A DNA stretch of 64,000 bases from Nitrospinota bacterium (GTDB lineage: Bacteria > Nitrospinota_A > UBA7883 > JACRLM01). Shown one piece after another: positions 26,801-33,977 of this stretch (position 1 is the stretch's first letter; each line of letters opens with the position of its first letter). The stretch spans positions 1,117,015 through 1,181,014 of the forward strand of contig JACQXA010000004.1 of assembly GCA_016208975.1 (NCBI GenBank), read 5' to 3'. A program made the translations under genes and the position numbers. Below the pieces are notes generated by a model. That model made no database searches and had not been told where the DNA came from. It saw nothing but the letters and a program-made list of their open reading frames with translations.

Positions 26801-27074
26801 GGACGGCTTTCTTGAATTCCTCCTCGGCCGTCTCCTGCTGGTTCTGCGCGTAATGGGCCATGCCCGCCAGTAAATGGGCCCGGGCCTTGGCCTTATCGTC
26901 GGACAGGGTTGCCAAGGCATCGTTGATGGCCGAAAGGGCGTCGTTGAAACGCCCCTTGTGGTAATAGGATTCCGCCTGCGCCAGCGGGTCTTCCCCATTG
27001 GGCTGAGACCACGCCGGAAAAGCCGGGATGGCCAGAAAAGCTATAAGGAACAAAACTATCAGTGGCAAGCGCAT
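23823..27074 (-). CDS. Secreted PEGA and six-Fn3 domain protein
   Basis: A 1083-residue protein with a signal peptide (about 1-23). TPR-like helices follow (25-115), then a PEGA domain (about 118-185, PADAEVYIDDKLTGLTPVVV), two Ig-like domains with EPPRIFHTPV-type starts (200-400), a mixed region, and six fibronectin type III domains (about 510-1083), recognisable by repeating GYVVYRSDN, GYKVFRGES, AYRIYRHTA, SYRVLRAAS units. Likely periplasmic or surface-anchored scaffold. It lies 28 bp after the PEGA kinase gene, in one operon. Confidence 0.85.
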   Translation of the reverse strand: MRLPLIVLFLIAFLAIPAFPAWSQPNGEDPLAQAESYYHKGRFNDALSAINDALATLSDDKAKARAHLLAGMAHYAQNQQETAEEEFKKAVLLDPHLKLSAKKYPPQIVRLFNQARARHLGAVVILTQPADAEVYIDDKLTGLTPVVVEDMPAGPHKVKIVKQGYRAEEREITARESERIEFYLELNVADETPPVIEHKAVQNGVEGKSLRVKAQITDNIGVTEARLHYRSLSGTGAYESTLMEQSALGVYEGVIPGEKVTREGVQYFIIAKDTGGADTYEGSAERPYDVRVTELDKEPPRIFHTPVTATSDASKLVIRANVRDNKALASARLYYKRGEDSTYLQEPMKDTTGLGDYEFTLPDVFMAARKLQYYIEAMDAEGNIQYSGRPGAPINVTVYKVLPHMEGFVVERKREGEGFGKTVTVNVGTLKGVDKDKVFTVFRASERVMDPVSGMVLSINQVITGKIKVTVPGPASSQARIIRETERNSVQSGDMIRMRTSAPTGVGGYSKRYREITVRWNMNPEPEVEGYVVYRSDNSKGPFEELRKISGRENVEYLDKGAGKLKDGQNYYYKVVAYNDEGERSEPSEAGNVVAKGGPNPPLSLLAESGLIREIRLAWGNSDDEDTVGYKVFRGESETGEFAEIADLSESALGYVDKPRERDKHILEDGKTYWYRVVSYNRDKKPGNPTTPASAASRAKPPAPTGVSIAASGVRTVSVSWDKSPDPDVSAYRIYRHTAPDGVFMAIKELSGRTVTEYTDQDKSGDKLKDGLAYYYRVTAVNSGGAESELSAPAKAETLGPPPGPSDVKAVSGLVKQVALSWAPVAGGEVAGYSIWRGESAQSLKKIKSIREPKASQYKDTGEWGSRMKDGAEYFYAVRSFNVVDVESEIKTVVSARTKPAPATPTGLFATQGEARKSTVKWNANPEKDIVSYRVLRAASRSGSYSSIGTVKETFYEDAGLKDGATYHYRVQALDKDDLMSPESDAASATTKAAPSMPRELTATAERASVTLSWKPNPETDIDHYTIYSAGFFGKQKVADSKQATYKVNGLKPDTSYSFVITAVDKAGLESETSAPVNVTTLK

Positions 27075-27102
27075 CAGCTGTTACACCTCCCAGTCTATCC
27101 GG

Positions 27103-28965
27103 TTATTCTACCGCTATGTTCGTCGTGATGCCGGGAGTTATTTCAACTTTGCGTTTATGGTCGGGCATGCCCGCCCTTTTGATTACAAGATTGTGCGTCC
27201 CCGCGGGAATGTCGTTCACGGAAACAGGGGTCCTGCCATACAGTTTGCCGTCCACGAACACTATTCCCGGCGGGGTGGAAGAAACTTTCAAGGAACCATA
27301 GGCGCCTTCCTCGCTTCCCTCTTTTGTCCCCCGCTCACCCCCGCCAATCTCCTCGGCCTCGGTAAAGATATGGCCGACCTCGGCCCTGTCATCCTTGCGG
27401 ACTGACACTGTTGTCTTGTACGGCCTGTAAGCCGGATTGACCAGCCGCACCTCCGCCTTGCCCTCGGGGATTTTTTCCAGCGTCCTGGGCGTTACGCCCA
27501 TGTCCTGCCCGTTCACGTATATGTTGGCCCAAGGTATGGCCGTAACCGATATGGCCCCAAAACTGGCAGGGGATTTTGAAGCCACGGCAGAGGAGAGCCC
27601 AACAGGTTTTGGTTTAACACCTTGCGCCGGGGACAGAGGCTCCAGACGCACGTCCAGTTTCGTTTGCTCTCCTGAAACCAGAGCCACGGTCTCCTGCGAG
27701 GGATTAAACCCTTTCTGGCTCAACTCAACCTTGCGGCGGCCCGCTGGAAGGTTTTCGAGGGTCAACGGGGTTTTGCCTTTTTCGGCGCCATCTATTTTCA
27801 CCACGGCGCCTGATGGGTTGGATGTAACCATAAGCGTGGCAAGTTGAGCAGGTTTTTCTTCCACCGCTGGCGGGGCGCCTGAAGGCTGGGCTGGCGCCAC
27901 AACCGACTGGGACGCGGGAGAAACCGTTTCTTTTTCTTTCCCGCCGGGCCGCAATATCAATATGGCCGCCACGCCCATAAGCGCCGCCACGGCCCCCAAC
28001 GCCACTACGGCTCCGGTTTTCTTTTTCCCTTTGGGTTCCACCTGGTGGCTGGACGAGTCTATCTTCACCGTCACGTCCGGGGCTTTTATGTTCACCGTTT
28101 TGAGCTTGTCCGAATCTGATATGGGGAACGGCGTGGCGGGCGACACGAACTGCCTTAAATCCCTGGCCACTTCCCGGGCCGAGGTGTACCGGTCTTCCGG
28201 GTCTTTGGCCATCATCTTTTCGATAATCCTGTCTATGGCCTGCGGCAGGGTGTCCACATGATGGCTGGGGGGCTTGGGGATTTCCTTTATTATTTTAAAA
28301 ATCACCGCCGTAAGCGAGTCCCCCTCAAAGGGACGCTTCTTGGTGAGCATCTCGTAGAACATCACCCCAAGGCTGAATATGTCCGACCGTCCGTCCACCG
28401 GCAAACCCTGCACCTGCTCCGGCGACATGTACGAAGGCGAGCCCACAGCGTGCCCCGTTTGCGTCACCGACCCGGCGGATTGCAGACGCGCCAGGCCGAA
28501 ATCGGTGATCTTCACCTGGTCGGTGGTGTCCACCAAAATGTTTCCCGGCTTGATGTCCCGGTGTACGATGCCGTTCTCATGGGCCAGGGCCAGCGCATCG
28601 GCTATCTGGCCGATGTATCTTGCGGCGCGGGGCACGGGCAGGGGCCCTTCCCCGGCGATGATGCCCGCCAAGTTCCGCCCCTCCACGTATTCCATGGCGA
28701 TGAATTTCTTGCCCTCGGTTTCGCCGATGTCATACACGGTGACAATGTGGGGATGATGGATTTTCCCGGCGGCCCGGGCTTCGATGTAAAACCGCTCCAG
28801 CAACTCCTTTTCCGTCATGGAGTCGCCCATTTCGTCGAGCTTGATTATCTTGAGCGCCACCATGCGGTCCAGATGGGGGTCGCGCCCTTTCAATACGATA
28901 CCCATGCCGCCCCGGCCCAGTTCGGACAGGATTTCGTAACGGCCAAGCTTCCTGATTTCCGCCAT
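27103..28965 (-). CDS. PEGA-type Ser/Thr protein kinase
   Basis: A 620-residue kinase. Gly-rich loop at 17-22, catalytic Lys39 in VALKI, HRD at 135-137 in VHRDIKPGN and DFG at 155-157. One membrane helix at about 318-339 separates the cytosolic kinase from three extracytoplasmic PEGA domains (PSGAVVKIDGAEKGKTPLTL, PWANIYVNGQDMGVTP, PPGIVFVDGKLYGRTPVS). ATG 28965 is chosen for the AGGGG upstream site; a longer frame to 29082 is unlikely. It heads the operon with the secreted PEGA/Fn3 protein. Confidence 0.9.
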   Translation of the reverse strand: MAEIRKLGRYEILSELGRGGMGIVLKGRDPHLDRMVALKIIKLDEMGDSMTEKELLERFYIEARAAGKIHHPHIVTVYDIGETEGKKFIAMEYVEGRNLAGIIAGEGPLPVPRAARYIGQIADALALAHENGIVHRDIKPGNILVDTTDQVKITDFGLARLQSAGSVTQTGHAVGSPSYMSPEQVQGLPVDGRSDIFSLGVMFYEMLTKKRPFEGDSLTAVIFKIIKEIPKPPSHHVDTLPQAIDRIIEKMMAKDPEDRYTSAREVARDLRQFVSPATPFPISDSDKLKTVNIKAPDVTVKIDSSSHQVEPKGKKKTGAVVALGAVAALMGVAAILILRPGGKEKETVSPASQSVVAPAQPSGAPPAVEEKPAQLATLMVTSNPSGAVVKIDGAEKGKTPLTLENLPAGRRKVELSQKGFNPSQETVALVSGEQTKLDVRLEPLSPAQGVKPKPVGLSSAVASKSPASFGAISVTAIPWANIYVNGQDMGVTPRTLEKIPEGKAEVRLVNPAYRPYKTTVSVRKDDRAEVGHIFTEAEEIGGGERGTKEGSEEGAYGSLKVSSTPPGIVFVDGKLYGRTPVSVNDIPAGTHNLVIKRAGMPDHKRKVEITPGITTNIAVE

Positions 28966-29234
28966 ACCCCTGGATTGATGAGTTAATTTATGGCTTTTCC
29001 CCACCCGGCGCCGGTCACGCCGGTATGTACTGCCCCCAGCGTGCGGCATTGCGCCAAAACTGACGTAAAAACAAACCGCCACCCGAGATGAAAGTATATT
29101 TCATGGGGTCTTGCGGTGTCCAGCCAATTGCCAGATGAACGAAGGAGGATGAATGAAACAATTTCCCCCTCGGTAGCCGGACGATGCACGGGGCTACAAG
29201 CGGCTTCCCCGTGGTAGCTTCTTAAAATGCTTCC

Positions 29235-29460
29235 CCGTGGTCGCTGACCACGGATTTCTGCGCGGAGTGGAGAAGACCGGGGTCGGGCGACCCCGGTGAA
29301 GCATAGAAGGCGGCCTATTTCCCATGCTTCCCGGTGATCGCTGACCACAGGCACCTCTCTGCCCGCCGCTTCCCCGTGGTTGCTTCTTAAAATGCCTCCC
29401 CGTGGTCGCTGACCACGGGCCCCTCTCTGCCCGCCGCTTCCCCGTGGTCGCTGACCACGG
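29235..29460. repeat. Cluster of CCGTGGTC-GACCACGG palindromes
   Basis: Three perfect copies of CCGTGGTCGCTGACCACGG lie at 29235-29253, 29400-29418 and 29442-29460. A related palindrome is at 29277-29296 (CCGGGGTC/GACCCCGG) and degenerate or half copies are near 29204, 29331 and 29369. The flanks repeat TTCTTAAAATGC and CTCTCTGCCCGCCGCTT. Two further copies are at 50889-50943. No gene is seen in the 29083-29582 stretch. Confidence 0.85.
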
Positions 29461-29582
29461 ATTTCTCTTGATCCGGTTAAATTTTTCCCTAATAACTTTT
29501 ACAATTAATTAGTATCCGGCGGCCCGCTGGAACGCCGATTCAGGCCCATTAAACCCACTGGCAATAAAGGATTTCACTATCG

Positions 29583-29611
29583 TTGACACCCCCATTTAAA
29601 GCTGGTAATCT
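29583..29611 (+). promoter_or_regulatory. Sigma-70-type promoter of dnaN
   Basis: TTGACA at 29583-29588, a 17-base spacer and TAATCT at 29606-29611: near-ideal housekeeping promoter. Start point near 29618 leaves a leader of about 90 bases before the dnaN start at 29709, preceded by GAGGAGG at about 29691. Confidence 0.65.
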
Positions 29612-29708
29612 TTTACAACTTAAAGCAATGGGTCGAAATAGCGCTAAAGATAGGGTCGCTATTCGCAATATACATATTTCAAAGTCCATTGAGGAGGCGG
29701 GCTGGCCC

Positions 29709-30809
29709 ATGGAATTTACTATCAGCCGTGACGAATTCTTCAAAAGCCTTCAAAGAGCGCAGGGTTTCATCTCTCCAAAGGGAACCATGCCTATTTTGGC
29801 CAACATCCTTCTGGAAGCTTCAGAGTCGGCGGTCACTTTGTTCGCCACAAATCTGGACATAGGGTTTCGCGGCTCATATCCGGCCAATGTGGCCCGGCCC
29901 GGCCGGGTCACGGTGCAGGCCAGGAAACTGCATGACATAGTCCGAGAGCTACCCGGTGGCGACATTTCGGTAAGGCTGGACGAGGATGAAAGGCTGAGGG
30001 TGAGTTGCGGCAAGTCCAAATTCAACCTGGCCACGATTGACGCCAACGAGTTCCCCTCTTTCCCGGCGTTCGAGGAGAGCGGGCTTGTGGCGCTGGATTC
30101 GGATATGATCAAGGAAATGATCTCCAAAACCCAGTACGCCATCTCCCAGGACGAAACCAGGATGACCCTTCACGGGGCTTATTTCGAGATAACCCCTTCC
30201 CGGGCGCGGATGGTTGCCACCGACGGGCACCGGCTGGCCTTTGTGGAGCGGGATGGCGCTTTCGGTGTAAAAGAGCAGGTAAGGGCCATCATTGCCCGGA
30301 AAGCAGTGGCGGAGTTGCTGAAACTCATCAGCGAAAGCGACGACGCGTTGAAGTTCGCCCATCAGGACAACCACGTGGTGTTCGCCAAGGGGCGGCAGAC
30401 CATGGTTGTGCGCCTTATCGAAGGGGCCTTCCCCAATTACGAGCAGGTGATACCCAAAGGGGCCACCCGCGAAGCGGTAATAGATTCCGCCCAGTTCTCC
30501 CACAGCCTCAAGAGAGTGGCCACGCTGGCCGATGAGAAGTCGCACATGATCCGGCTTGGTTTCGCAAGCGGCAAGGTGGAGCTTTCCAGCGAAGGCGGCG
30601 AGCTTGGCGAGGCCAAGGACGAGCTTGAGATAGAATTTACCGGCGACGAGCTTGAGATTGGGCTTAACGCCCATTATATAATAGAGATGTTATCGGCCAT
30701 GGGTGAGGAGAAGGTGCTCCTGAAACTTCAGGATCCTTTAAGCCCGGTGCTGGCCACCTCCGTGGTGGACCGGGGGCTGATGTCCATCGTTATGCCCATG
30801 AGGCTGTAA
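29709..30809 (+). CDS. dnaN: DNA polymerase III beta subunit (sliding clamp)
   Basis: A 366-residue clamp, the usual length. N-terminus MEFTISRDEFFKSLQRAQGF and SPKGTMPILANILLEA are typical, the loop GAYFEITPSRARMVATDGHR is the conserved middle-domain segment, and the C-terminus ends VVDRGLMSIVMPMRL (family consensus ends in MP-M-R/L). It confers processivity on DNA polymerase III. dnaA and recF are not adjacent and no DnaA boxes are seen, so this copy is outside the classical origin context. Confidence 0.97.
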   Translation: MEFTISRDEFFKSLQRAQGFISPKGTMPILANILLEASESAVTLFATNLDIGFRGSYPANVARPGRVTVQARKLHDIVRELPGGDISVRLDEDERLRVSCGKSKFNLATIDANEFPSFPAFEESGLVALDSDMIKEMISKTQYAISQDETRMTLHGAYFEITPSRARMVATDGHRLAFVERDGAFGVKEQVRAIIARKAVAELLKLISESDDALKFAHQDNHVVFAKGRQTMVVRLIEGAFPNYEQVIPKGATREAVIDSAQFSHSLKRVATLADEKSHMIRLGFASGKVELSSEGGELGEAKDELEIEFTGDELEIGLNAHYIIEMLSAMGEEKVLLKLQDPLSPVLATSVVDRGLMSIVMPMRL

Positions 30810-30834
30810 CAGAAAGGCTGACCGGCGGGTTATT

Positions 30835-31233
30835 GTGGCTGGAAGTAAAGAGCGGTATCTAAAAGATATACGCAGTTGGGCCATGTACATGCTGGAAATT
30901 CTCCGGCCCTTGCCGAACACAGCGGAGAAGCATGGCATTCTGCAACAGGTGGACAAGCTAAAAGATGTCCCAAACCTGTTGGAGCGGGACGTGCCCGCCT
31001 ACGCCGGGGCCATAGCGGTGCTCACCGCCAAGGCGGTCCAGCTGGTGCGTGGAACCAAACTGGACACCATGTACCACAAAGAAAAAATCATGGAGCTGTT
31101 AAACTCCTCCCTGCTTAAAAAACATCTCACCCAAAACCCTGTGGTGATGATACAGCTGAAAGAACTTCTGGACATTTCTCCCAAATCCACCACCTCCATG
31201 ACGCTGGAAATGCTCTCCAAATCCGGCCACTAA
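30835..31233 (+). CDS. Hypothetical helical protein after dnaN
   Basis: A 132-residue, helix-rich protein from GTG 30835, with no signal peptide or membrane helix and no motif I recognise (for example LPNTAEKHGILQQVDKLKDV). It starts 25 bp after dnaN and may be co-transcribed with it. Base composition is like its neighbours, so it looks like a genuine gene. Confidence 0.6.
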   Translation: MAGSKERYLKDIRSWAMYMLEILRPLPNTAEKHGILQQVDKLKDVPNLLERDVPAYAGAIAVLTAKAVQLVRGTKLDTMYHKEKIMELLNSSLLKKHLTQNPVVMIQLKELLDISPKSTTSMTLEMLSKSGH

Positions 31234-31309
31234 CCCCGCAAGAACGCTCTTCGCCCTTAAATTTCTTAAAAAATATGGAAAAAACCGCTGTTTCCGGCCA
31301 AATGTCTAT

Positions 31310-31338
31310 TTAACTGTTATTGAAAAGGGTTATATTAA
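31310..31338 (+). promoter_or_regulatory. Possible promoter of minor-pilin cluster
   Basis: TTAACT at 31310-31315, 17-base spacer, then TATTAA at 31333-31338, about 55 bp before pilV ATG 31393. Weak at the -35 element. No sigma-54 match was found in this gap, although pilin genes are often sigma-54 dependent. Confidence 0.35.
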
Positions 31339-31392
31339 AGTCATCCCCATTCCCCGCCAATAGTGTGCCCTTTTTAAGAAGGCGAGGAAACG

Positions 31393-31932
31393 ATGTCTTA
31401 CTCAAAGACAGTCCGGGCGGCGGTGATGGGAAAATGCGCAAGGCCCCGCCGAAACACAAACACATCCGGATTCACCCTCATCGAGGTTCTTGTCTCCATA
31501 GTCATCCTGGCTGTGGGCATTTTAGGGGCCACGGCGATGCAGTCGGCTTCCCTTGGTGGAGAATATCAGGCGCGCAACCTGGACTCGTGCGTGAACCTGG
31601 CGTTCGACGCGCTGGACAGGATCCAGTCCAACGTGGAGATCATCGAGCAATACAGCTCTGGCGGCACCATGGTGGTGGATCCTGAAAGCCCATCGCCCCC
31701 TTCCGGCTCGGAAGCCTCGGCGGATTACAACCAGCTTACCGCCGCCATGCAGAAATATGTGGCCGCCTCCCAGTCCATGGGCATGCAAATGGAAAAAGCC
31801 CAGATGCTCATAACCTTCCAGCCGGACTCGCCCTTGGCGGGGGTGGACACGGTAACGGCCAACGTCACCTGGAACCGGAAAGGCAAAACCGAGCAGTGCC
31901 AGATGACCAACATAATCTACAAGAACAAATAG
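31393..31932 (+). CDS. pilV: Type IV minor pilin PilV
   Basis: A 179-residue prepilin. After a 25-residue charged leader comes SGFTLIEVLVSIVILAVGIL: the G|F cleavage site of prepilin peptidase, Glu5 and the hydrophobic alpha-helix. Family-typical AVGILGATAMQSASL follows. SD GAGGAA lies before the ATG. First gene in a pilV-pilW-pilX-pilY1-FimT-FimT cluster; minor pilins prime pilus assembly and carry PilY1. Confidence 0.9.
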   Translation: MSYSKTVRAAVMGKCARPRRNTNTSGFTLIEVLVSIVILAVGILGATAMQSASLGGEYQARNLDSCVNLAFDALDRIQSNVEIIEQYSSGGTMVVDPESPSPPSGSEASADYNQLTAAMQKYVAASQSMGMQMEKAQMLITFQPDSPLAGVDTVTANVTWNRKGKTEQCQMTNIIYKNK

Positions 31933-31966
31933 CCTTATAAGCGGAGCGGGAACAGCGCGGGAGACA

Positions 31967-33193
31967 ATGATGAAATCCAGATTTGGCAGGGGCGGGTTCA
32001 CTTTCATAGAGTTGCTCATAGCCGCCGCCATGGGGGTTATAGTGCTGGTGGCCGCCGTCCAGATGTTCCGGAGCAACCGGATAGCCTACGAGCTGGTGCG
32101 GCAGATGACCCAGATGGAGGAAAACGGCCGCGTGGGGGTGGACATGATGGCCAAGGAGCTTCGGATGGCCGGGGCCGGGTCGCCCGGCTTGCCGGTAAAC
32201 GTTTGGGACAACGCCTCCACCGCCGCGGTGAACGGCTCCACCTATTCCGAGCTACAGGCCAGCCTCACCGTAAAACCCGGCACGGACATCGTGGAGATAT
32301 TCTATTCAGTCATCCCGGAGCCTATATCAATCCCCAGTTTCAACGCCAACGCGGCCAACGTGCAAGTCCCCTCCAACAAGCTGGTGGGCCTGCCGGGATA
32401 CACCACAAACCTGGGCCAGTCCGAGGTGGACGCCTTGCTGGATCCTTATACGGTGCTTATATATGAATGCGCCGCCTCTTCGAACCAGTGCACCCAGAAC
32501 ATCACAGGCGGCAGGTATGTAAGCGGCGGGGCCGAGAACCTTATCGAATACAACCGTGGCACATGCGACGACTCCACGGTTTACGGCTACGCCCCCCCGC
32601 TTGCGCCAGACACGATGTACGCCTCCCTGTTCAGTACCGGCGAGGCTTGGGCGGCGGCCGGTGGCGGCGGCGGTGGTGGAGCCCCAGGCGGCGGTGGTGG
32701 AGCCCCAGGCGGCGGTGGTGGAGCCCCAGGCGGTGGTGGTGGAGCCCCAGGTGGTAGCGATTGCGCCAACCGCCCTCATGACTGCACCTCCGTGCACAAT
32801 AAAGACGTATGCATAACCATAGGGTATGACACCTATTTTTACGTGGACAATTCCGACACCGCAAACCCCCGGCTGGTGCGTTACACCCTGGGGGGCCGCA
32901 AAGAGGTTATCTCCAACTATGTGGAAGACCTCCAGTTCTCCGTGGGTGAAGATTCCAGCGGCGATGGCGTTATCCAGTCTGGGGAGTGGGGCGACGGCGT
33001 TACCAACGCCGCGGACATCCGCATGGTCAAGTTAAACATAATGGTGAAAGCCACCAGGGAAGACATTGGCAAGGCGCAGGAAGTGGCCCCCACCCTGGAG
33101 AACAGCACCATAACCAAAGCCGCCGGGGGGGACCGGTACCGCAGGCGCGTGATGACCAGAACCGTGCGCCTGAGAAACTTAGGCAACGACTAG
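31967..33193 (+). CDS. pilW: Type IV minor pilin PilW with Gly-rich repeat insert
   Basis: A 408-residue PilW-like prepilin with GGFTFIELLIAAAMGVIVL at the N-terminus and VGVDMMAKELRMAGAG soon after, as in the family. Between about residues 225 and 265 is a low-complexity insert of four 21-bp units (32666-32749) coding GGGGGAP. The C-terminus is RRVMTRTVRLRNLGND. Starts behind GGGAG at 31958; overlaps nothing and is followed by pilX. Confidence 0.85.
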   Translation: MMKSRFGRGGFTFIELLIAAAMGVIVLVAAVQMFRSNRIAYELVRQMTQMEENGRVGVDMMAKELRMAGAGSPGLPVNVWDNASTAAVNGSTYSELQASLTVKPGTDIVEIFYSVIPEPISIPSFNANAANVQVPSNKLVGLPGYTTNLGQSEVDALLDPYTVLIYECAASSNQCTQNITGGRYVSGGAENLIEYNRGTCDDSTVYGYAPPLAPDTMYASLFSTGEAWAAAGGGGGGGAPGGGGGAPGGGGGAPGGGGGAPGGSDCANRPHDCTSVHNKDVCITIGYDTYFYVDNSDTANPRLVRYTLGGRKEVISNYVEDLQFSVGEDSSGDGVIQSGEWGDGVTNAADIRMVKLNIMVKATREDIGKAQEVAPTLENSTITKAAGGDRYRRRVMTRTVRLRNLGND

Positions 33194-33209
33194 AGGTTTG
33201 ATAAAAATC

Positions 33210-33962
33210 ATGAACAGCATGTTATTCCAGCGTTACTCTGAAAGACCGGCGCGCTCCAACCGTGGCGCGGTGCTGATCACCGCCCTTCTCCTCCTGGCGA
33301 TGATAACGGCGCTGGGGCTGTTTTCGGCCACCCGCGCCTCTATGGAGCAGAGGATATCCACTAACATCCGGGACAACGCCAACATCTTCTTCGCCGCGGA
33401 AGGTGGCATCCACCACGGTTTGCAGGTGTTGAAGAACCTGTTCGCGGCGGACACCACCAACAAGGTGAACATCGCCATGGGCCAACCCCCGGTGTGGTCG
33501 TTCCTGCTCAACGGCGCCACGCTACCGGCGGCCTCAAACTATTACTGCCAGGGGTGCGACACCGGCGCGGGCACGGTAACCAGCGGCGCATGGCTGACCA
33601 GCGGCACACAGGTGGTAAGCAGGACCTTTACCCAGGGCAACCTGGACATCAGCTACACAGTGACCGCCTGGAACAACGACGAATCCAGCAACACCACGGC
33701 CCCGTGCACAGGCGTTACCAGCGCCACCACCGATTGCGACAGCATCATCTACGTCCGCTCCGAGGCTTACGCCTATGTGGCGGGCACAACGGACGCGCTG
33801 GCCTACGCCGTGCAGGAAGTAACGGTTAACGGGAACGCTGGAAACTCCATAGGCCTCATATCGGGGCTGTCCCAGGAATTCGCCAATGAGGGAAAAACTT
33901 CCACCGCAGTGGACGTGAACGAAATAGACGCCGGCAGTCTGGCTGGCGGCGCCACGATATAA
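33210..33962 (+). CDS. pilX: Type IV minor pilin PilX-like
   Basis: About 250 residues from ATG 33210, with a PilX-type N-terminus NRGAVLITALLLLAMITALG and ASMEQRISTNIRDNANIFFA, then an extracellular domain that contains several Cys (YCQGCD, DCDS). The prepilin cleavage motif is atypical (RGAV rather than GF), as in many PilX proteins. Lies between pilW and pilY1; part of the minor pilin set. Confidence 0.82.
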   Translation: MNSMLFQRYSERPARSNRGAVLITALLLLAMITALGLFSATRASMEQRISTNIRDNANIFFAAEGGIHHGLQVLKNLFAADTTNKVNIAMGQPPVWSFLLNGATLPAASNYYCQGCDTGAGTVTSGAWLTSGTQVVSRTFTQGNLDISYTVTAWNNDESSNTTAPCTGVTSATTDCDSIIYVRSEAYAYVAGTTDALAYAVQEVTVNGNAGNSIGLISGLSQEFANEGKTSTAVDVNEIDAGSLAGGATI

Positions 33963-33977
33963 GGAATGGAGATTATC

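Noticed and set aside
29200-29465. CRISPR-like spacing of repeats
   Set aside because: Copies are irregularly spaced, differ in length, lack uniform spacers and there are no cas genes nearby; better described as dispersed palindromes.
29470-29708. Chromosomal origin next to dnaN
   Set aside because: The region is AT-rich but I saw no DnaA boxes, and dnaA, recF and gyrB are absent; it looks like an ordinary promoter region.
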